From Bordetella parapertussis (GTDB taxonomy: Bacteria; Pseudomonadota; Gammaproteobacteria; Burkholderiales; Burkholderiaceae_C), in assembly GCA_945900695.1 (NCBI GenBank), contig CAMDJU010000003.1, positions 1 to 30,935 on the forward strand: a stretch of DNA of 30,935 bases. Reading direction: 5' to 3'. Position 1 is the first letter of the stretch; each line of letters starts with the position of its first letter. Of this stretch, positions 1 to 9,445 are shown one piece after another. The notes below the pieces were generated by a model. That model was not told the origin of the DNA. It did not search any database and worked only from the letters and a program-made list of their open reading frames with translations. The position numbers and the translations under genes are program-made.

Positions 1-695
1 TCGTCAAACACAAAGCAGTCGCCTTGGAAATGGGCGCCGCCCGTGTCTTCAAAATATTGCAAGATGCCGCCGTCGAGTTGGTACACATCCGTCAGCCCCA
101 ATTCGCGCAAGAAGATGGCGGCTTTTTCGCAGCGGATGCCACCGGTGCAATAGCTGACCACGGTTTTGCCTTGCAGGTCGGCCAGGTGTTCTCGGGCGGC
201 CTGCGGGAACTCGCTGAATTTTTCCAAGCCCCAGTCCAGGGCATGGGTGAATTTGCCGTGGTCCACCTCAAACGCATTGCGGGTGTCGAGCATCACCAGC
301 GCTTGGCCTTGGTCGTCATGGCCCTGGGCCAGCCAGCGCTGCAAGTCGCTGGGTGAGACGGCGGGGGCGCGTCCATCGGCCGGAGCGATGGTGGGGTGGT
401 TCATGCGGATGATCTCGCCCTTGACCTTGACCAGAAGCTTGCCAAACGGCTGCTCAGCGGACCAGCTTTTTTTGCCGCCCAAGCCTGCCATGCCGTCTTT
501 GGAACGCAGCCAATGCAAAAAACCTTCCACCTGTTCTTCGGGGCCGGCCAAAAACAAATTGATGCCCTCGGTGGCCAACAAGATCGTGCCTTTGAGTTGT
601 CTGGACGATGCTTGATCTCGGCACTGATCACGCCAAGCCTCTGGGGACGCCAGCGGCGTGAATAAATAGGCAGATATGTTCAATATGGGGTTCAC
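1..695 (-). CDS. trhO: tRNA uridine(34) hydroxylase TrhO, rhodanese family (3' end beyond window)
   Basis: TrhO (YceA/UPF0176) makes 5-hydroxyuridine at wobble position 34 of tRNAs. On the minus strand the frame is open from position 695 to the window edge, about 231 residues, so the C-terminus is missing. Visible are an N-terminal acylphosphatase-like part containing LKGTILLATEGIN, then a rhodanese domain with DTRNAFEVDHGKF and the active-site loop YCTGGIRCEK (catalytic Cys near residue 183), and GDCFVFD at the edge. All of these match the family. The start is a GTG at 695: an in-frame TAA lies just upstream, no ATG precedes the conserved N-terminus, and no clear ribosome binding site is seen. 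It is transcribed divergently from dnaE. Function is confident from the family; the exact start is less sure. Confidence 0.88.
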   Translation of the reverse strand, partial: MNPILNISAYLFTPLASPEAWRDQCRDQASSRQLKGTILLATEGINLFLAGPEEQVEGFLHWLRSKDGMAGLGGKKSWSAEQPFGKLLVKVKGEIIRMNHPTIAPADGRAPAVSPSDLQRWLAQGHDDQGQALVMLDTRNAFEVDHGKFTHALDWGLEKFSEFPQAAREHLADLQGKTVVSYCTGGIRCEKAAIFLRELGLTDVYQLDGGILQYFEDTGGAHFQGDCFVFD

Positions 696-755
696 CGGTG
701 AATTTTAGGTGGCTTGGGTGACAAAGCGCCGTGGGGCCTTACCTACAATGCCTGC

Positions 756-3700
756 ATGTTTGTTCACCTGCGCTTGCACACCGAGTTTTCCATCGTCGAC
801 GGGACCAACCGCGTCGATGATGTGGTCAAGGCTGCGGCCGACGATGGCCAACCCGCCTTGGCCATCACCGATCTGAATAATTTATTTGGCGCCATCAAGT
901 TTTACAAGGCAGCCCAGGCCAAAGGCGTCAAGCCCTTGATTGGGGCTGACGTGTGGGTGCAAGCCTCCGGGCGCGAAGACGCGCCCTTGGGCCGACTCCT
1001 GCTGCTGGTGCAAAACCAACAAGGCTATTTAAACCTGTGTGAATTGCTCTCCAGGGCTTGGACCAGTGAGCCCATCAAGGGGCAGTCGGTGATGCGCCTG
1101 GCCTGGTTGCAAGAGCTGTCGCAAGGCTTGTTGGCCTTGTCGGGTGCCCAAATGGGTGATGTGGGCCAAGCCCTGGTGCAAGGTGACCGCCAGCGCGCCA
1201 GTGACATGGCTTTGCAATGGGCGGGCGTTTTTCCGCACCGCTTTTATATCGAGTTGCAGCGCTGTGGCCGACCTGACGACGAACTGCATGTGCGCGAAGC
1301 GGTGCAATTGGCCGCGCGTTTGAAGTTGCCCGTGGTGGCCACCCATGCCGTGCAGTATTTGCAACCCGATGACCACGAGGCCCACGAGGCGCGGGTGTGC
1401 ATCGCTGAGGGTGAAATTTTGGGCAACCAGCGCCGTGTGCGCCGCTTCACCCGCGAGCAGTACTTCAAGTCCAGCGCGCAAATGCAAGCGGCCTTTGCCG
1501 ATGTGCCCTCGGCTATAGCGAACGCGGTGGAGATTGCCAAGCGCTGCAGCATCACCCTGGACTTGGGCAAACCCCGCTTGCCCGCATACCCCACACCCAA
1601 CGGCATGGCCGAAGAGGCGTATTTTCGCCAAGCCTCGGAAAGCGGTTTGCAGGCCCGGCTCGAGCGCTTGTTCCCTGACCCTACCCAGCGTCAAAACCAA
1701 CGCGCGGCCTATGACGAGCGTCTGGCCTTTGAAATCGCCACCATCGTCAAGATGGGGTTTCCGGGTTACTTTTTGATCGTGAGCGACTTCATCAACTGGG
1801 CCAAAAACAATGGTTGTCCGGTGGGGCCGGGGCGTGGTTCAGGGGCCGGCTCTTTGGTGGCCTATGCGCTCAACATCACCGACCTGGACCCGTTGCAGTA
1901 CAAATTGCTGTTTGAGCGGTTTTTGAATCCCGATCGGGTGTCCATGCCCGACTTCGATATCGATTTTTGCCAACTCAACCGGGATCGGGTGATCGACTAC
2001 GTCAAGGATAAATATGGACGCAATGCGGTGAGCCAAATTGCCACCTTTGGCACCATGGCTGCGCGCGCCGCGATTCGCGATGTGGGCCGGGTGCTCGACA
2101 TGAGCTACACGTTTTGCGACGGCATCTCCAAGCTCATCCCCAACAAACCCGGGCAGCACATCACCATTGCCGGTGCGATTGAAGCCGAGCCTGTGCTGGC
2201 CGAGCGTTTGGCCAAAGAAGACGAGGTCAAAACCTTGTTGGCCCTCGCGCAAAAACTCGAAGGCCTGACCCGCAACGTGGGCATGCACGCCGGTGGTGTG
2301 CTGATCGCGCCGGGCCAATTGACCGACTTTTGCCCCCTGTACCAACAACCGGGGAGCCAAGCCGCGGTGTCGCAGTTTGACAAAGACGATGTCGAGGCCG
2401 CTGGCTTGGTGAAGTTTGACTTTTTGGGCCTGGCCACGCTCACCATTTTGGAGCTGGCCCGCAGCATGATCGTGCAGCGCAACCCGGCCAAAAGCGATTT
2501 CGCCTTTGAGGGCATTGCGCTGGACGACGCCGCCACCTACAAGCTGTTTTCAGATGGCAAAACCGAGGCCGTGTTCCAGTTTGAAAGCCGAGGCATGCAG
2601 GGCATGTTGCGCGATGCGCGGCCCACCCGGCTTGAAGACTTGATTGCCTTGAACGCTTTGTACCGGCCCGGCCCGATGGACCTGATCCCCAGCTTTGTGG
2701 CGCGCAAGCATGGGCGCGAGGACGTGGCTTATCCCCACCCGCTGGTTGAGGCGGTGCTGAGCGAAACCTACGGCATCATGGTCTACCAAGAGCAGGTGAT
2801 GCAGACGGCCCAAATCTTGGGTGGTTATTCGCTGGGCGGCGCCGATTTATTGCGCCGTGCCATGGGCAAGAAAAAAGCCGAAGAGATGGCGCAGCATCGC
2901 CAAATTTTTGCCGACGGTGCGTCCAAAAACGGCATCGCTGAGCCCAAAGCGAATGAAATTTTCGACCTGATGGAGAGCTTTGCGGGATACGGCTTTAACA
3001 AGTCGCATGCCGCTGCCTATTCGTTGCTGGCCTATCACACGGCCTGGCTCAAGGTGCACCACACGGTGGAGTTTTTCTGCGCCAACATGACGGTGGAGAT
3101 GGACAACACCGACAAGCTCAAGGTGTTGTTTGAAGACGCCGTCAAAATGGGACTGGCCTTTGAGCCGCCGCACATCAACCGCGGTGGGCACCGGTTTGAG
3201 CCGGTCTCCAACACCGTGATCCGTTATGGCCTGGGGGCGGTGCGTGGCACGGGCCAGCAAGCGATCGAGTCCATCGTGGCGGCGCGGCAAGCGGGAGGAG
3301 ACTTCACCAGTTTGTTTGACTTTTGTGTGCGCATCGACCGCACCCGTGTCAACAAGCGCAGCGTGGAGGCCTTGATCAAAGCGGGTGCATTTGACGACCT
3401 GGATTTGAACCGCGCCAGCTTGGTGGCCAGCATTGACCGCGCCTTTGATTTTGCCGCGAGCGTTCAAGCGAATGCCCACCAAGGCGGCTTGTTTGACAGC
3501 GCAGACACACAAGCCCTGGGTTCGAGCACCCGTGAGCCCGACGCGGTGGCCCTCACCCCTTGGGGCGTGAAACAGCGTTTGAGCGAAGAAAAAGTGGCCC
3601 TGGGTTTCTTTTTGTCGGGGCATTTGTTCGACGAAGTGCAGGCCGAGGTGCGCCAGTTTGTCAAACGCCGCATGGATGAAGTCAGCGACAGCCGCGAGCC

Positions 3701-4217
3701 GCAAATCTTGTGCGGCATCGTCAGCGACTTTCGCACCATCAATGGCCAGCGCGGCAAGGTGGCCTTGTTCAAGCTCGATGACAAGTCGGCCATCATGGAG
3801 GCGAGCATGGACGATGCCCTCTATCAGGCCAGCCGCCAATGGGTGAAAGACGATGAGTTCATCGTGGTGCTGACCAAGGTGCAACCCGACCGCTTCTCCG
3901 GTGGCCTGCGCTTGAACGTGCAACAGGTCTGGGGCCTGCCGCAGGCACGCTGCCGCTTTGGCAAATACCTGCGCGTGGTGGTCAACGGCAAGGAGCCGGA
4001 TGTTGAACGCTTGGTGCGTGATCACCCGCCTCAAAAAGTGGCCACCGATGAGGGCGAGTTTTTGCGTGCGTTGCCGGTGCGCTTGCGCTTGTTGCGCGAG
4101 CGGGCCCAGGCCGAGATTGAACTCGGTGAGGCCGCGCGTTTCTTCCCCAGCGACGGGGCGTTGGCCAGTTGGTCAGCCCATGCCCACCAAGGCATGGCCA
4201 GCATTGTTTACGATTGA
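756..4217 (+). CDS. dnaE: DNA polymerase III subunit alpha
   Basis: Catalytic alpha subunit of the replicative DNA polymerase III holoenzyme, 1153 residues, normal length for the DnaE1 class. The N-terminal PHP domain opens with FVHLRLHTEFSIVDG. The polymerase palm has GPGRGSGAGSL and MPDFDIDFC near residues 398-405, whose aspartates (399, 401 and 403) include the expected catalytic pair. Later come YQEQVMQ, the HhH region and a C-terminal OB-fold stretch (about residues 980-1075). The ATG at 756 is chosen because homologues begin at the PHP motif; an in-frame ATG-like start at 714 would add 14 uncharacteristic residues. Only 60 nt separate it from the divergent trhO start. The stop lies 3 nt before pgsA, so the two may be co-transcribed. 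Confidence 0.97.
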   Translation: MFVHLRLHTEFSIVDGTNRVDDVVKAAADDGQPALAITDLNNLFGAIKFYKAAQAKGVKPLIGADVWVQASGREDAPLGRLLLLVQNQQGYLNLCELLSRAWTSEPIKGQSVMRLAWLQELSQGLLALSGAQMGDVGQALVQGDRQRASDMALQWAGVFPHRFYIELQRCGRPDDELHVREAVQLAARLKLPVVATHAVQYLQPDDHEAHEARVCIAEGEILGNQRRVRRFTREQYFKSSAQMQAAFADVPSAIANAVEIAKRCSITLDLGKPRLPAYPTPNGMAEEAYFRQASESGLQARLERLFPDPTQRQNQRAAYDERLAFEIATIVKMGFPGYFLIVSDFINWAKNNGCPVGPGRGSGAGSLVAYALNITDLDPLQYKLLFERFLNPDRVSMPDFDIDFCQLNRDRVIDYVKDKYGRNAVSQIATFGTMAARAAIRDVGRVLDMSYTFCDGISKLIPNKPGQHITIAGAIEAEPVLAERLAKEDEVKTLLALAQKLEGLTRNVGMHAGGVLIAPGQLTDFCPLYQQPGSQAAVSQFDKDDVEAAGLVKFDFLGLATLTILELARSMIVQRNPAKSDFAFEGIALDDAATYKLFSDGKTEAVFQFESRGMQGMLRDARPTRLEDLIALNALYRPGPMDLIPSFVARKHGREDVAYPHPLVEAVLSETYGIMVYQEQVMQTAQILGGYSLGGADLLRRAMGKKKAEEMAQHRQIFADGASKNGIAEPKANEIFDLMESFAGYGFNKSHAAAYSLLAYHTAWLKVHHTVEFFCANMTVEMDNTDKLKVLFEDAVKMGLAFEPPHINRGGHRFEPVSNTVIRYGLGAVRGTGQQAIESIVAARQAGGDFTSLFDFCVRIDRTRVNKRSVEALIKAGAFDDLDLNRASLVASIDRAFDFAASVQANAHQGGLFDSADTQALGSSTREPDAVALTPWGVKQRLSEEKVALGFFLSGHLFDEVQAEVRQFVKRRMDEVSDSREPQILCGIVSDFRTINGQRGKVALFKLDDKSAIMEASMDDALYQASRQWVKDDEFIVVLTKVQPDRFSGGLRLNVQQVWGLPQARCRFGKYLRVVVNGKEPDVERLVRDHPPQKVATDEGEFLRALPVRLRLLRERAQAEIELGEAARFFPSDGALASWSAHAHQGMASIVYD

Positions 4218-4220
4218 GCC

Positions 4221-4787
4221 ATGTTTTCCACCCTCCCCATGATCATGACCTGGACGCGCATTGTCGCGATCCCCTTGATTTTGTTGGTTTTTTATCTACC
4301 CATCACAGAACCAGTGGCAAACTTGATTGCCACCATCATGTTCGTGGTGTTTGCCCTGACCGATTGGCTGGATGGCTACCTGGCCCGCAAGCTCAACCAA
4401 ACTTCCGCCTTTGGTGCTTTCTTGGACCCTGTGGCCGATAAGTTTTTGGTCTGCGCTTGCTTGCTGGTGTTGGTGCATTTGGGCCGCGCGGATGTGTTTG
4501 TGGCCTTGATCATCATTGGGCGTGAAATCGCCATTTCATCTTTGCGCGAATGGATGGCGCAAATGGGTGCCTCTAAAAGCGTGGCCGTGCACATGCTGGG
4601 CAAAGTCAAAACCATGGTGCAAATGATCGCTATTCCCTTTTTGTTTTATGACGGCCAGATCGCTGGCGTGCTTGACACCCGCTTGGTGGGGCAGGTGTTG
4701 ATTTGGGTGGCCGCGGTGTTGACGGTCTGGTCCATGATGTATTACCTGAAAAAGGCCTTGCCCATCATCCGAGCGCACGGCAACTGA
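4221..4787 (+). CDS. pgsA: CDP-diacylglycerol-glycerol-3-phosphate 3-phosphatidyltransferase
   Basis: Integral membrane enzyme of 188 residues making phosphatidylglycerol-phosphate, the committed step to phosphatidylglycerol and cardiolipin. The CDP-alcohol phosphotransferase signature begins at residue 48 with DWLDGYLARK and continues into GAFLDPVADK, giving the D-x2-DG-x2-AR...G-x3-D-x3-D pattern that binds metal and substrate. Several hydrophobic segments (about residues 12-35, 80-100, 130-150, 155-175) fit a multi-pass membrane protein. The ATG at 4221 is 3 nt after the dnaE stop; a second ATG lies six codons in (MIMTWTR), which would still keep the family N-terminus. Its stop overlaps the next start by one base, which suggests translational coupling to the exporter-like gene. 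Confidence 0.95.
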   Translation: MFSTLPMIMTWTRIVAIPLILLVFYLPITEPVANLIATIMFVVFALTDWLDGYLARKLNQTSAFGAFLDPVADKFLVCACLLVLVHLGRADVFVALIIIGREIAISSLREWMAQMGASKSVAVHMLGKVKTMVQMIAIPFLFYDGQIAGVLDTRLVGQVLIWVAAVLTVWSMMYYLKKALPIIRAHGN

Positions 4788-5686
4788 TGCAAGAGCCCAC
4801 CACCCAGCCCTGGGTGAAATTCATGCCTGTGGTGTTTGTGTTGATTTGGTGCACGGGTTTTATCGTTGCGCGTTTTGGCATGCCCCATGCCCCGCCCATG
4901 GGCTTCTTGGCATGGCGCTACGCTTTGTGCATCGCATGTTTCCTGGCCTGGATTGCCTGGTCACGCGTGGCCTGGCCAACGGACAGCACCCAATGGCGGC
5001 ACTTGGCTGTCACCGGATTGCTGATGCACGGCGGTTACTTGGGCGGTGTTTGGTTGGCGGTCAAGGCCGGCATGGGCGCTGGCCTGTCGGCCTTGGTGGT
5101 GGGTTTGCAACCGGTGCTCACCGCTGTGTGGTTGGCCCACCGCGGCAGTCGGGTGGGGCATGCCCAATGGTTGGGCTTGGCCTTGGGCCTGGCAGGCTTG
5201 GTGTTGGTGGTGTGGCAAAAGCTGCACCTCACCACCGAGGTCAGCGCCTGGACCTTGGGCCTGACCGTGACCTCCTTGCTGTGCATCACCACTGGCACCT
5301 TGTATCAAAAGCGTTATGTGGCCCCATGCGATGTGCGCACCGCCAGCGCGGTGCAATTGATGGCCGCTTTGCTGGTCACCTGGCCCTTGGCGGCGATGGA
5401 GACCGAGGCCATTCAATGGGTTCCCCAATTGGTGGGTGCCTTGGCTTGGTCGGTGCTGGCCTTGAGCTTGGGGGCCAGCTCTTTGTTGTACATGATGATC
5501 CAGCGGGGTGCGGCAGCGGCGGTCACCAGCTTGATGTACTTGGTGCCCCCCAGCACGGCCTTTTTGGCTTGGTTGCTTTTCGATGAGGCTGTCACCGTTA
5601 TGACCATTTTGGGCACCTTGTGCACCGTGATGGGGGTGGCGTTGGTGGTCAAATACCCGGCTGCGCCGTCTGCGTCACGGGCGTAG
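4787..5686 (+). CDS. EamA/DMT-superfamily transporter
   Basis: Inner-membrane transporter of the drug/metabolite (10-TMS DMT, EamA) superfamily, 299 residues. Two homologous halves of about five hydrophobic helices each are visible. The first half contains IWCTGFIVARFG and WRYALC, a typical EamA start; the second half ends with MYLVPPSTAFLAWLLFDEAV and a final helix GTLCTVMGVALVVKY. The substrate cannot be told from sequence; family members export amino acids or other metabolites. The start ATG shares its A with the TGA stop of pgsA, and an upstream extension in this frame lies inside pgsA, so 4787 is the sensible start. Probably the last gene of a dnaE-pgsA-exporter unit. Confidence 0.88.
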   Translation: MQEPTTQPWVKFMPVVFVLIWCTGFIVARFGMPHAPPMGFLAWRYALCIACFLAWIAWSRVAWPTDSTQWRHLAVTGLLMHGGYLGGVWLAVKAGMGAGLSALVVGLQPVLTAVWLAHRGSRVGHAQWLGLALGLAGLVLVVWQKLHLTTEVSAWTLGLTVTSLLCITTGTLYQKRYVAPCDVRTASAVQLMAALLVTWPLAAMETEAIQWVPQLVGALAWSVLALSLGASSLLYMMIQRGAAAAVTSLMYLVPPSTAFLAWLLFDEAVTVMTILGTLCTVMGVALVVKYPAAPSASRA

Positions 5687-5738
5687 CCACCTGCTTGGGC
5701 CCGTTGGCCTGTCATTTGATTTGTAAAGGAAGTTTGTC

Positions 5739-6833
5739 ATGGCCACACACCGCATCGCTGTTATTGCTGGGGACGGCATTGGCAAAGAAGTCATGCCCGA
5801 GGGTTTGCGGGTGTTGGAGGCCGCGGCCCGCCGTTTTGACATCGGCTTGCAGTTTGACCATTTTGACTTTTCCAGCTGGGACTACTTTGAGCGCCATGGA
5901 CAAATGTTGCCCGACAACTGGAAAGACCTGATTGGCGGCCATGATGCGATTTACTTTGGTGCCGTGGGTTGGCCCGACAAAATTGCCGACCATGTGTCCC
6001 TGTGGGGCTCATTGCTTTTATTTCGGCGCGAGTTTGACCAATACATCAACCTGCGCCCAGCGCGCTTGATGCCCGGCATCATTGCCCCCGTGGTGCGTCG
6101 CGATGGCAGTGCCCGCGCGCCGGGCGAAATTGACATGTACATCGTGCGCGAAAACACCGAAGGCGAGTACTCCAGCGTGGGTGGGCGCATGTACCCCGGC
6201 ACCGAGCGCGAAATCGTCATGCAAGAAAGCATCATGTCGCGCATTGGCGTGGACCGGGTGCTGAAGTTCGCTTTTGAGTTGGCCCAGTCGCGGCCGAAAA
6301 AACACCTCACCAGCGCCACCAAATCCAACGGCATTGCGATCACCATGCCTTATTGGGACGAGCGCGTGATTGAGATGGCCAAAAACTACCCCCAAATTCA
6401 ATGGGACAAGTTCCACATTGACATCTTGACCGCCCATTTTGTTCAACGCCCCGAATTTTTCGATGTGGTGGTGGCCAGCAATTTGTTTGGCGACATCCTC
6501 AGCGACTTGGGGCCCGCTTGCACCGGCACGATTGGCATTGCCCCCAGCGCCAACTTGGACCCCGAGCGGCGCTTCCCCTCGCTGTTTGAACCGGTCCATG
6601 GATCGGCCCCAGACATCGCTGGGCGCCAGATTGCCAACCCGATTGGGCAAATTTGGTGCGGTGCCATGATGCTGGAGTTCTTGGGCCACAAGGACGCCCA
6701 TGACGCGATCTTGCAGGCCATTGAGGCGGTGTTGGCACCCGGCAGTGGTGCCCCGCGCACGCCAGACTTGGGCGGAAAAGCCAGCACCAGTGACCTGGGC
6801 CAAGCCATCGCCCAGGTCCTGGGCAATGCTTAA
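5739..6833 (+). CDS. ttuC: Tartrate dehydrogenase / D-malate dehydrogenase (decarboxylating)
   Basis: NAD-dependent beta-decarboxylating dehydrogenase of the isocitrate/isopropylmalate family, 364 residues. Members of the tartrate dehydrogenase/DmlA branch oxidise tartrate or D-malate to oxaloglycolate or pyruvate. Seen here are IAVIAGDGIGKEV at the N-terminus, substrate-binding LRPARL and IVRENTEGEYS, and metal/NAD-binding NLFGDILSDLGP and FEPVHGSAPDIAG. The AVGWPDKIADHVSLWG stretch fits the tartrate/D-malate branch better than LeuB. A good ribosome binding site (AAAGGAAG) lies 7-8 nt upstream of the ATG. The gene stands alone between the exporter and hupB. The branch assignment (TtuC versus DmlA) and the true substrate remain inference. 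Confidence 0.88.
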   Translation: MATHRIAVIAGDGIGKEVMPEGLRVLEAAARRFDIGLQFDHFDFSSWDYFERHGQMLPDNWKDLIGGHDAIYFGAVGWPDKIADHVSLWGSLLLFRREFDQYINLRPARLMPGIIAPVVRRDGSARAPGEIDMYIVRENTEGEYSSVGGRMYPGTEREIVMQESIMSRIGVDRVLKFAFELAQSRPKKHLTSATKSNGIAITMPYWDERVIEMAKNYPQIQWDKFHIDILTAHFVQRPEFFDVVVASNLFGDILSDLGPACTGTIGIAPSANLDPERRFPSLFEPVHGSAPDIAGRQIANPIGQIWCGAMMLEFLGHKDAHDAILQAIEAVLAPGSGAPRTPDLGGKASTSDLGQAIAQVLGNA

Positions 6834-6976
6834 GTTCCTAGGCCTGTGCTTTTTTCTGGGCCTTGCTGGGTGAATGGAAAATCCTGCTTAGAATCCGCCC
6901 TCCCTATTGCCTGTGTCGGTTTGACCATTGACATGGGTTTGAATCGCCAATCTGGGCCACTTCTGGCCCGAGTTAC

Positions 6977-7003
6977 AAAGTCCCAAGACACACTTGGGAC
7001 TTT
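6977..7003 (+). terminator. Perfect 11-bp hairpin in the gap before hupB
   Basis: The arms AAAGTCCCAAG (6977-6987) and CTTGGGACTTT (6993-7003) are fully complementary around a 5-nt loop, followed by TTTTG. It lies 144 nt after the dehydrogenase stop and 60 nt before the hupB start. It could terminate the upstream transcript, or be a structured element in the hupB leader if the hupB promoter is further upstream. A TAGAAT hexamer at 6889-6894 is a possible -10 element ahead of it, without a convincing -35. The T-tract is short, so termination is uncertain. Confidence 0.55.
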
Positions 7004-7063
7004 TGTCGGCGCAGAGGGCATGAATTCGCCGTCACGGCATTAACAACGCATAAGGAATAACCT

Positions 7064-7336
7064 GTGAACAAATCCGACCTCATCGACCACATCGCTCAAC
7101 AAGCCGATATCTCCAAAGCCAGCGCCACCCGAGCCCTGGAGTCCGCCTTGGCTGCGGTTCAAGATGCATTGCAAAAAGGCGATTCGGTATCGTTGGTGGG
7201 TTTTGGCACGTTTGAAGTCGGCCACCGCGAAGCCAGAATCGGCCGCAACCCACGCACCGGCGCTGAGATTAAAATCGCGGCTGCCAAGGTGCCAAAGTTT
7301 CGGCCGGGCAAGGCGTTGAAAGACGCTTTGAACTGA
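7064..7336 (+). CDS. hupB: HU-family DNA-binding protein (HU-beta)
   Basis: Small basic nucleoid protein of 90 residues, the normal HU length, which bends and compacts DNA as a dimer. The N-terminal helices ([18 protein letters not shown]) are followed by the signature [21 protein letters not shown], whose arm carries the RNPxTG DNA-intercalating motif, and the C-terminal [16 protein letters not shown]. The start is GTG, supported by TAAGGA at 7051-7056, 7 nt upstream. Its neighbour ppiD follows hupB as in Escherichia coli, here with a tRNA gene in between. The gap to the tRNA is only 10 nt with no terminator, so the two probably share a transcript. Confidence 0.95.
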   Translation: MNKSDLIDHIAQQADISKASATRALESALAAVQDALQKGDSVSLVGFGTFEVGHREARIGRNPRTGAEIKIAAAKVPKFRPGKALKDALN

Positions 7337-7346
7337 AGAACAGGTG

Positions 7347-7422
7347 GGGTGCTTAGCTCAGTTGGTAGAGCGGCGCCCTTACAAGGCGTAGGTCGGCGGT
7401 TCGAGACCGTCAGCACCCACCA
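7347..7422 (+). tRNA. tRNA-Val (anticodon TAC)
   Basis: A 76-nt cloverleaf can be drawn. The acceptor stem is GGGTGCT/AGCACCC. The D-arm is GCTC...GAGC and the anticodon stem GCGCC/GGCGT has loop CTTACAA. The T-arm loop is TTCGAGA, the discriminator is A (7419), and CCA is encoded at 7420-7422. The anticodon at 7380-7382 is TAC. It begins 10 nt after the hupB stop, so it is probably cut from a hupB-tRNA transcript that ends at the terminator just downstream. Confidence 0.96.
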
Positions 7423-7436
7423 CCACCCACACCAGC

Positions 7437-7462
7437 AAAGGCGAACGGTGTTCGCCTTTTTT
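7437..7462 (+). terminator. Intrinsic terminator after hupB-tRNA-Val
   Basis: AAAGGCGAAC (7437-7446) pairs perfectly with GTTCGCCTTT (7450-7459) around a 3-nt loop and runs into a T-tract ending at 7462. It separates the hupB-tRNA transcript from ppiD, whose ATG is 24 nt further on. Confidence 0.9.
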
Positions 7463-7485
7463 CTTGACCCCGTGAGAAAGCTTGC

Positions 7486-9393
7486 ATGTTTGATTTCGTT
7501 AGCAACCATAAAAAAATCATGCAGTTCTTATTGGTGCTGCTCATTGTTCCAGCGTTTGCGCTGGTGGGCATCGATGGTTACAACTCGTTCATGGACAAAG
7601 GCGCGGTGGTCGCCTCGGTCAACGGCGTGGACATCACCCAACCCGAATGGGACAACGCCCATCGCGCCGAAGCCGAGCGCTTTCGCGCCCAGGTCCCGGG
7701 CCTGGACCCCAAATTGTTGGACTCCCCCCAAGCCCGCTATGGCACCTTGGAGCGCTTGGTGCGCGACCGCGTGTTGATGGCAGCCGCCCAAAAGCAAATG
7801 CTCTCGGCCAGCGACCAACGCGTGGCTGATGAGTTGATGCAAAACCCCACCATTGCTTCTTTGCGTCGTCCCGATGGCAGCGTTGACAAAGAGCGCTATC
7901 GCCAACTCTTATCCGCCCAGAGCTTGTCGCCCGAAATGTTCGAAGCCAATGTGCGTGCCGACCTGGCTTCGCGACAGGTGGTGGCGGCATTGGGGGCCAG
8001 CAGTTTGGTGGGTAAAACGGTGGCCGGCATCACCTTGGACGCTTTTTACGAAAAACGCGAGATACAAGTGGCCCGTTTCTTGGCGTCTGACCAAATGGCC
8101 AAAATCAAGCCCGACGAAGCCGCTTTGCTGGGCTACTACAACGCCAATGCGGCCAAGTTCAAGTCTCTGGAAAAGGCCGACGTGCAATATGCGGTGCTGG
8201 ACCTGTCCACCATCGAAAAAACCATTGCGCTCAATGAGCAAGATGTCAAAACCTATTTTGAGCAAAACCAAGAGCGTTTGAGCAACAACGTTGAGCGCCG
8301 GGCCAGCCACATCTTGATCGCTGCCGCCAAAGACGCCCCTGCGGCTGAGCGCGACAAGGCCAAAGCCCTGGCCCAAGGATTGCTGGACACTTTGCAAAAG
8401 TCTCCCCAGCAATTTGCGGAGCTGGCCAAAAAGAATTCCCAAGACCCCGGCTCTGCCACCAGAGGCGGTGACCTTGACTTTTTTGGCCGTGGGGCCATGG
8501 TCAAGGCCTTTGAGGATGCAGCGTTTGCTTTGAAGAAAGGTGAAATCAGCCCCTTGGTGGAAACCGAATTTGGCTACCACATCATCCAAGTCACCGACAT
8601 CAAAGCCCCCCAACTGCAAAGCTTTGCCCAGGCCCGGGCCGGCTTGGAGTCAGATCTGCGCCGCGACCAAGCGCGCAAAAAGTTTGCGGAAGCGGCGGAG
8701 CAATTCACCAACCTGGTTTATGAACAGTCCGACACCCTGAAGCCAGCTGCCGACAAGCTCAAGCTCGACATTCAGACCGCTCAGGGCGTGGGGCGCAACC
8801 CTGTCCCGGGGGATAAAGGACCGCTGGCCAACCCCAAGGTACTGGCAGCTTTATTTTCGGCCGACGCCACTGAAAAAATGCGCAACACCGAAGCAGTTGA
8901 ATTTGGCACCAACCAGCTGGTGTCGGTGCGGGTGGTCAAACATTACCCCGAGAAAACACTCCCCTTGGATCAAATCACTGAGCGCGTCACCGCCCTTTGG
9001 AAGGCTGAGCAAGCCCAGAAGTTGGCCAAAGAAGAAGCTTTGGCCAAACTCGCTGATGGCAAAGCCGACAAGCCCGTGACCCAACTGGGCGCGGTGCAAA
9101 CCCTGTCACGCGAACAAAACCTGCAATTGCCCTCAGACGTGGTGGAGGCCATCATGCGCGCGCCCACTCAAAGCTTGCCTGCTTGGGTGGACATGGGCTT
9201 GGGCAACAACGGTCATGTGGTGGTCAAAATCAGCAAGGTCGTGGCCCGAGAGAGCAGTGCTGAGGCACCTGCCCGCAAAGAAGAAATGGCCCAACTCACC
9301 CGCTGGATGGCCGCCGCCGAAAGCGTGGCCTATTACAACGACTTGAAAGAAAAACTAAAAGTCAAAATCATGGTCTCCGAACCCAAGCCTTAA
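7486..9393 (+). CDS. ppiD: Periplasmic folding chaperone / peptidyl-prolyl isomerase, SurA-N and PPIC domains (PpiD)
   Basis: Inner-membrane-anchored periplasmic chaperone of the PpiD family, 635 residues, near the usual 620-650. A short cytoplasmic N-terminus ([10 protein letters not shown]) is followed by one membrane segment, about residues 12-30. A SurA-N-like region runs to about residue 230. A parvulin (PPIC) domain lies at about 262-375, with [27 protein letters not shown] and [12 protein letters not shown] helical C-terminal region follows. PpiD works near the Sec translocon on newly exported outer-membrane and periplasmic proteins. Linkage to hupB supports the name. Start codon ATG at 7486; the ribosome binding site is weak (GAGAAAG). 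It probably has its own promoter, because a terminator ends the preceding transcript. Confidence 0.93.
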   Translation: MFDFVSNHKKIMQFLLVLLIVPAFALVGIDGYNSFMDKGAVVASVNGVDITQPEWDNAHRAEAERFRAQVPGLDPKLLDSPQARYGTLERLVRDRVLMAAAQKQMLSASDQRVADELMQNPTIASLRRPDGSVDKERYRQLLSAQSLSPEMFEANVRADLASRQVVAALGASSLVGKTVAGITLDAFYEKREIQVARFLASDQMAKIKPDEAALLGYYNANAAKFKSLEKADVQYAVLDLSTIEKTIALNEQDVKTYFEQNQERLSNNVERRASHILIAAAKDAPAAERDKAKALAQGLLDTLQKSPQQFAELAKKNSQDPGSATRGGDLDFFGRGAMVKAFEDAAFALKKGEISPLVETEFGYHIIQVTDIKAPQLQSFAQARAGLESDLRRDQARKKFAEAAEQFTNLVYEQSDTLKPAADKLKLDIQTAQGVGRNPVPGDKGPLANPKVLAALFSADATEKMRNTEAVEFGTNQLVSVRVVKHYPEKTLPLDQITERVTALWKAEQAQKLAKEEALAKLADGKADKPVTQLGAVQTLSREQNLQLPSDVVEAIMRAPTQSLPAWVDMGLGNNGHVVVKISKVVARESSAEAPARKEEMAQLTRWMAAAESVAYYNDLKEKLKVKIMVSEPKP

Positions 9394-9445
9394 GACATGT
9401 GTTGGGCGAGGGATGGGCAGGGCCTTTCCAGCCCGTGCCTGCGCT

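Noticed and set aside
718..749. Promoter for dnaE (GTGACA and TACAAT)
   Set aside because: The 20-nt spacing is too long, and TACAAT lies only 6 nt before the start codon.
2847..4034. 395-codon open frame on the minus strand inside dnaE
   Set aside because: It is antisense to a clearly conserved part of dnaE, His/Gln-rich in the way antisense of GC-rich genes is, and has no recognisable domain.
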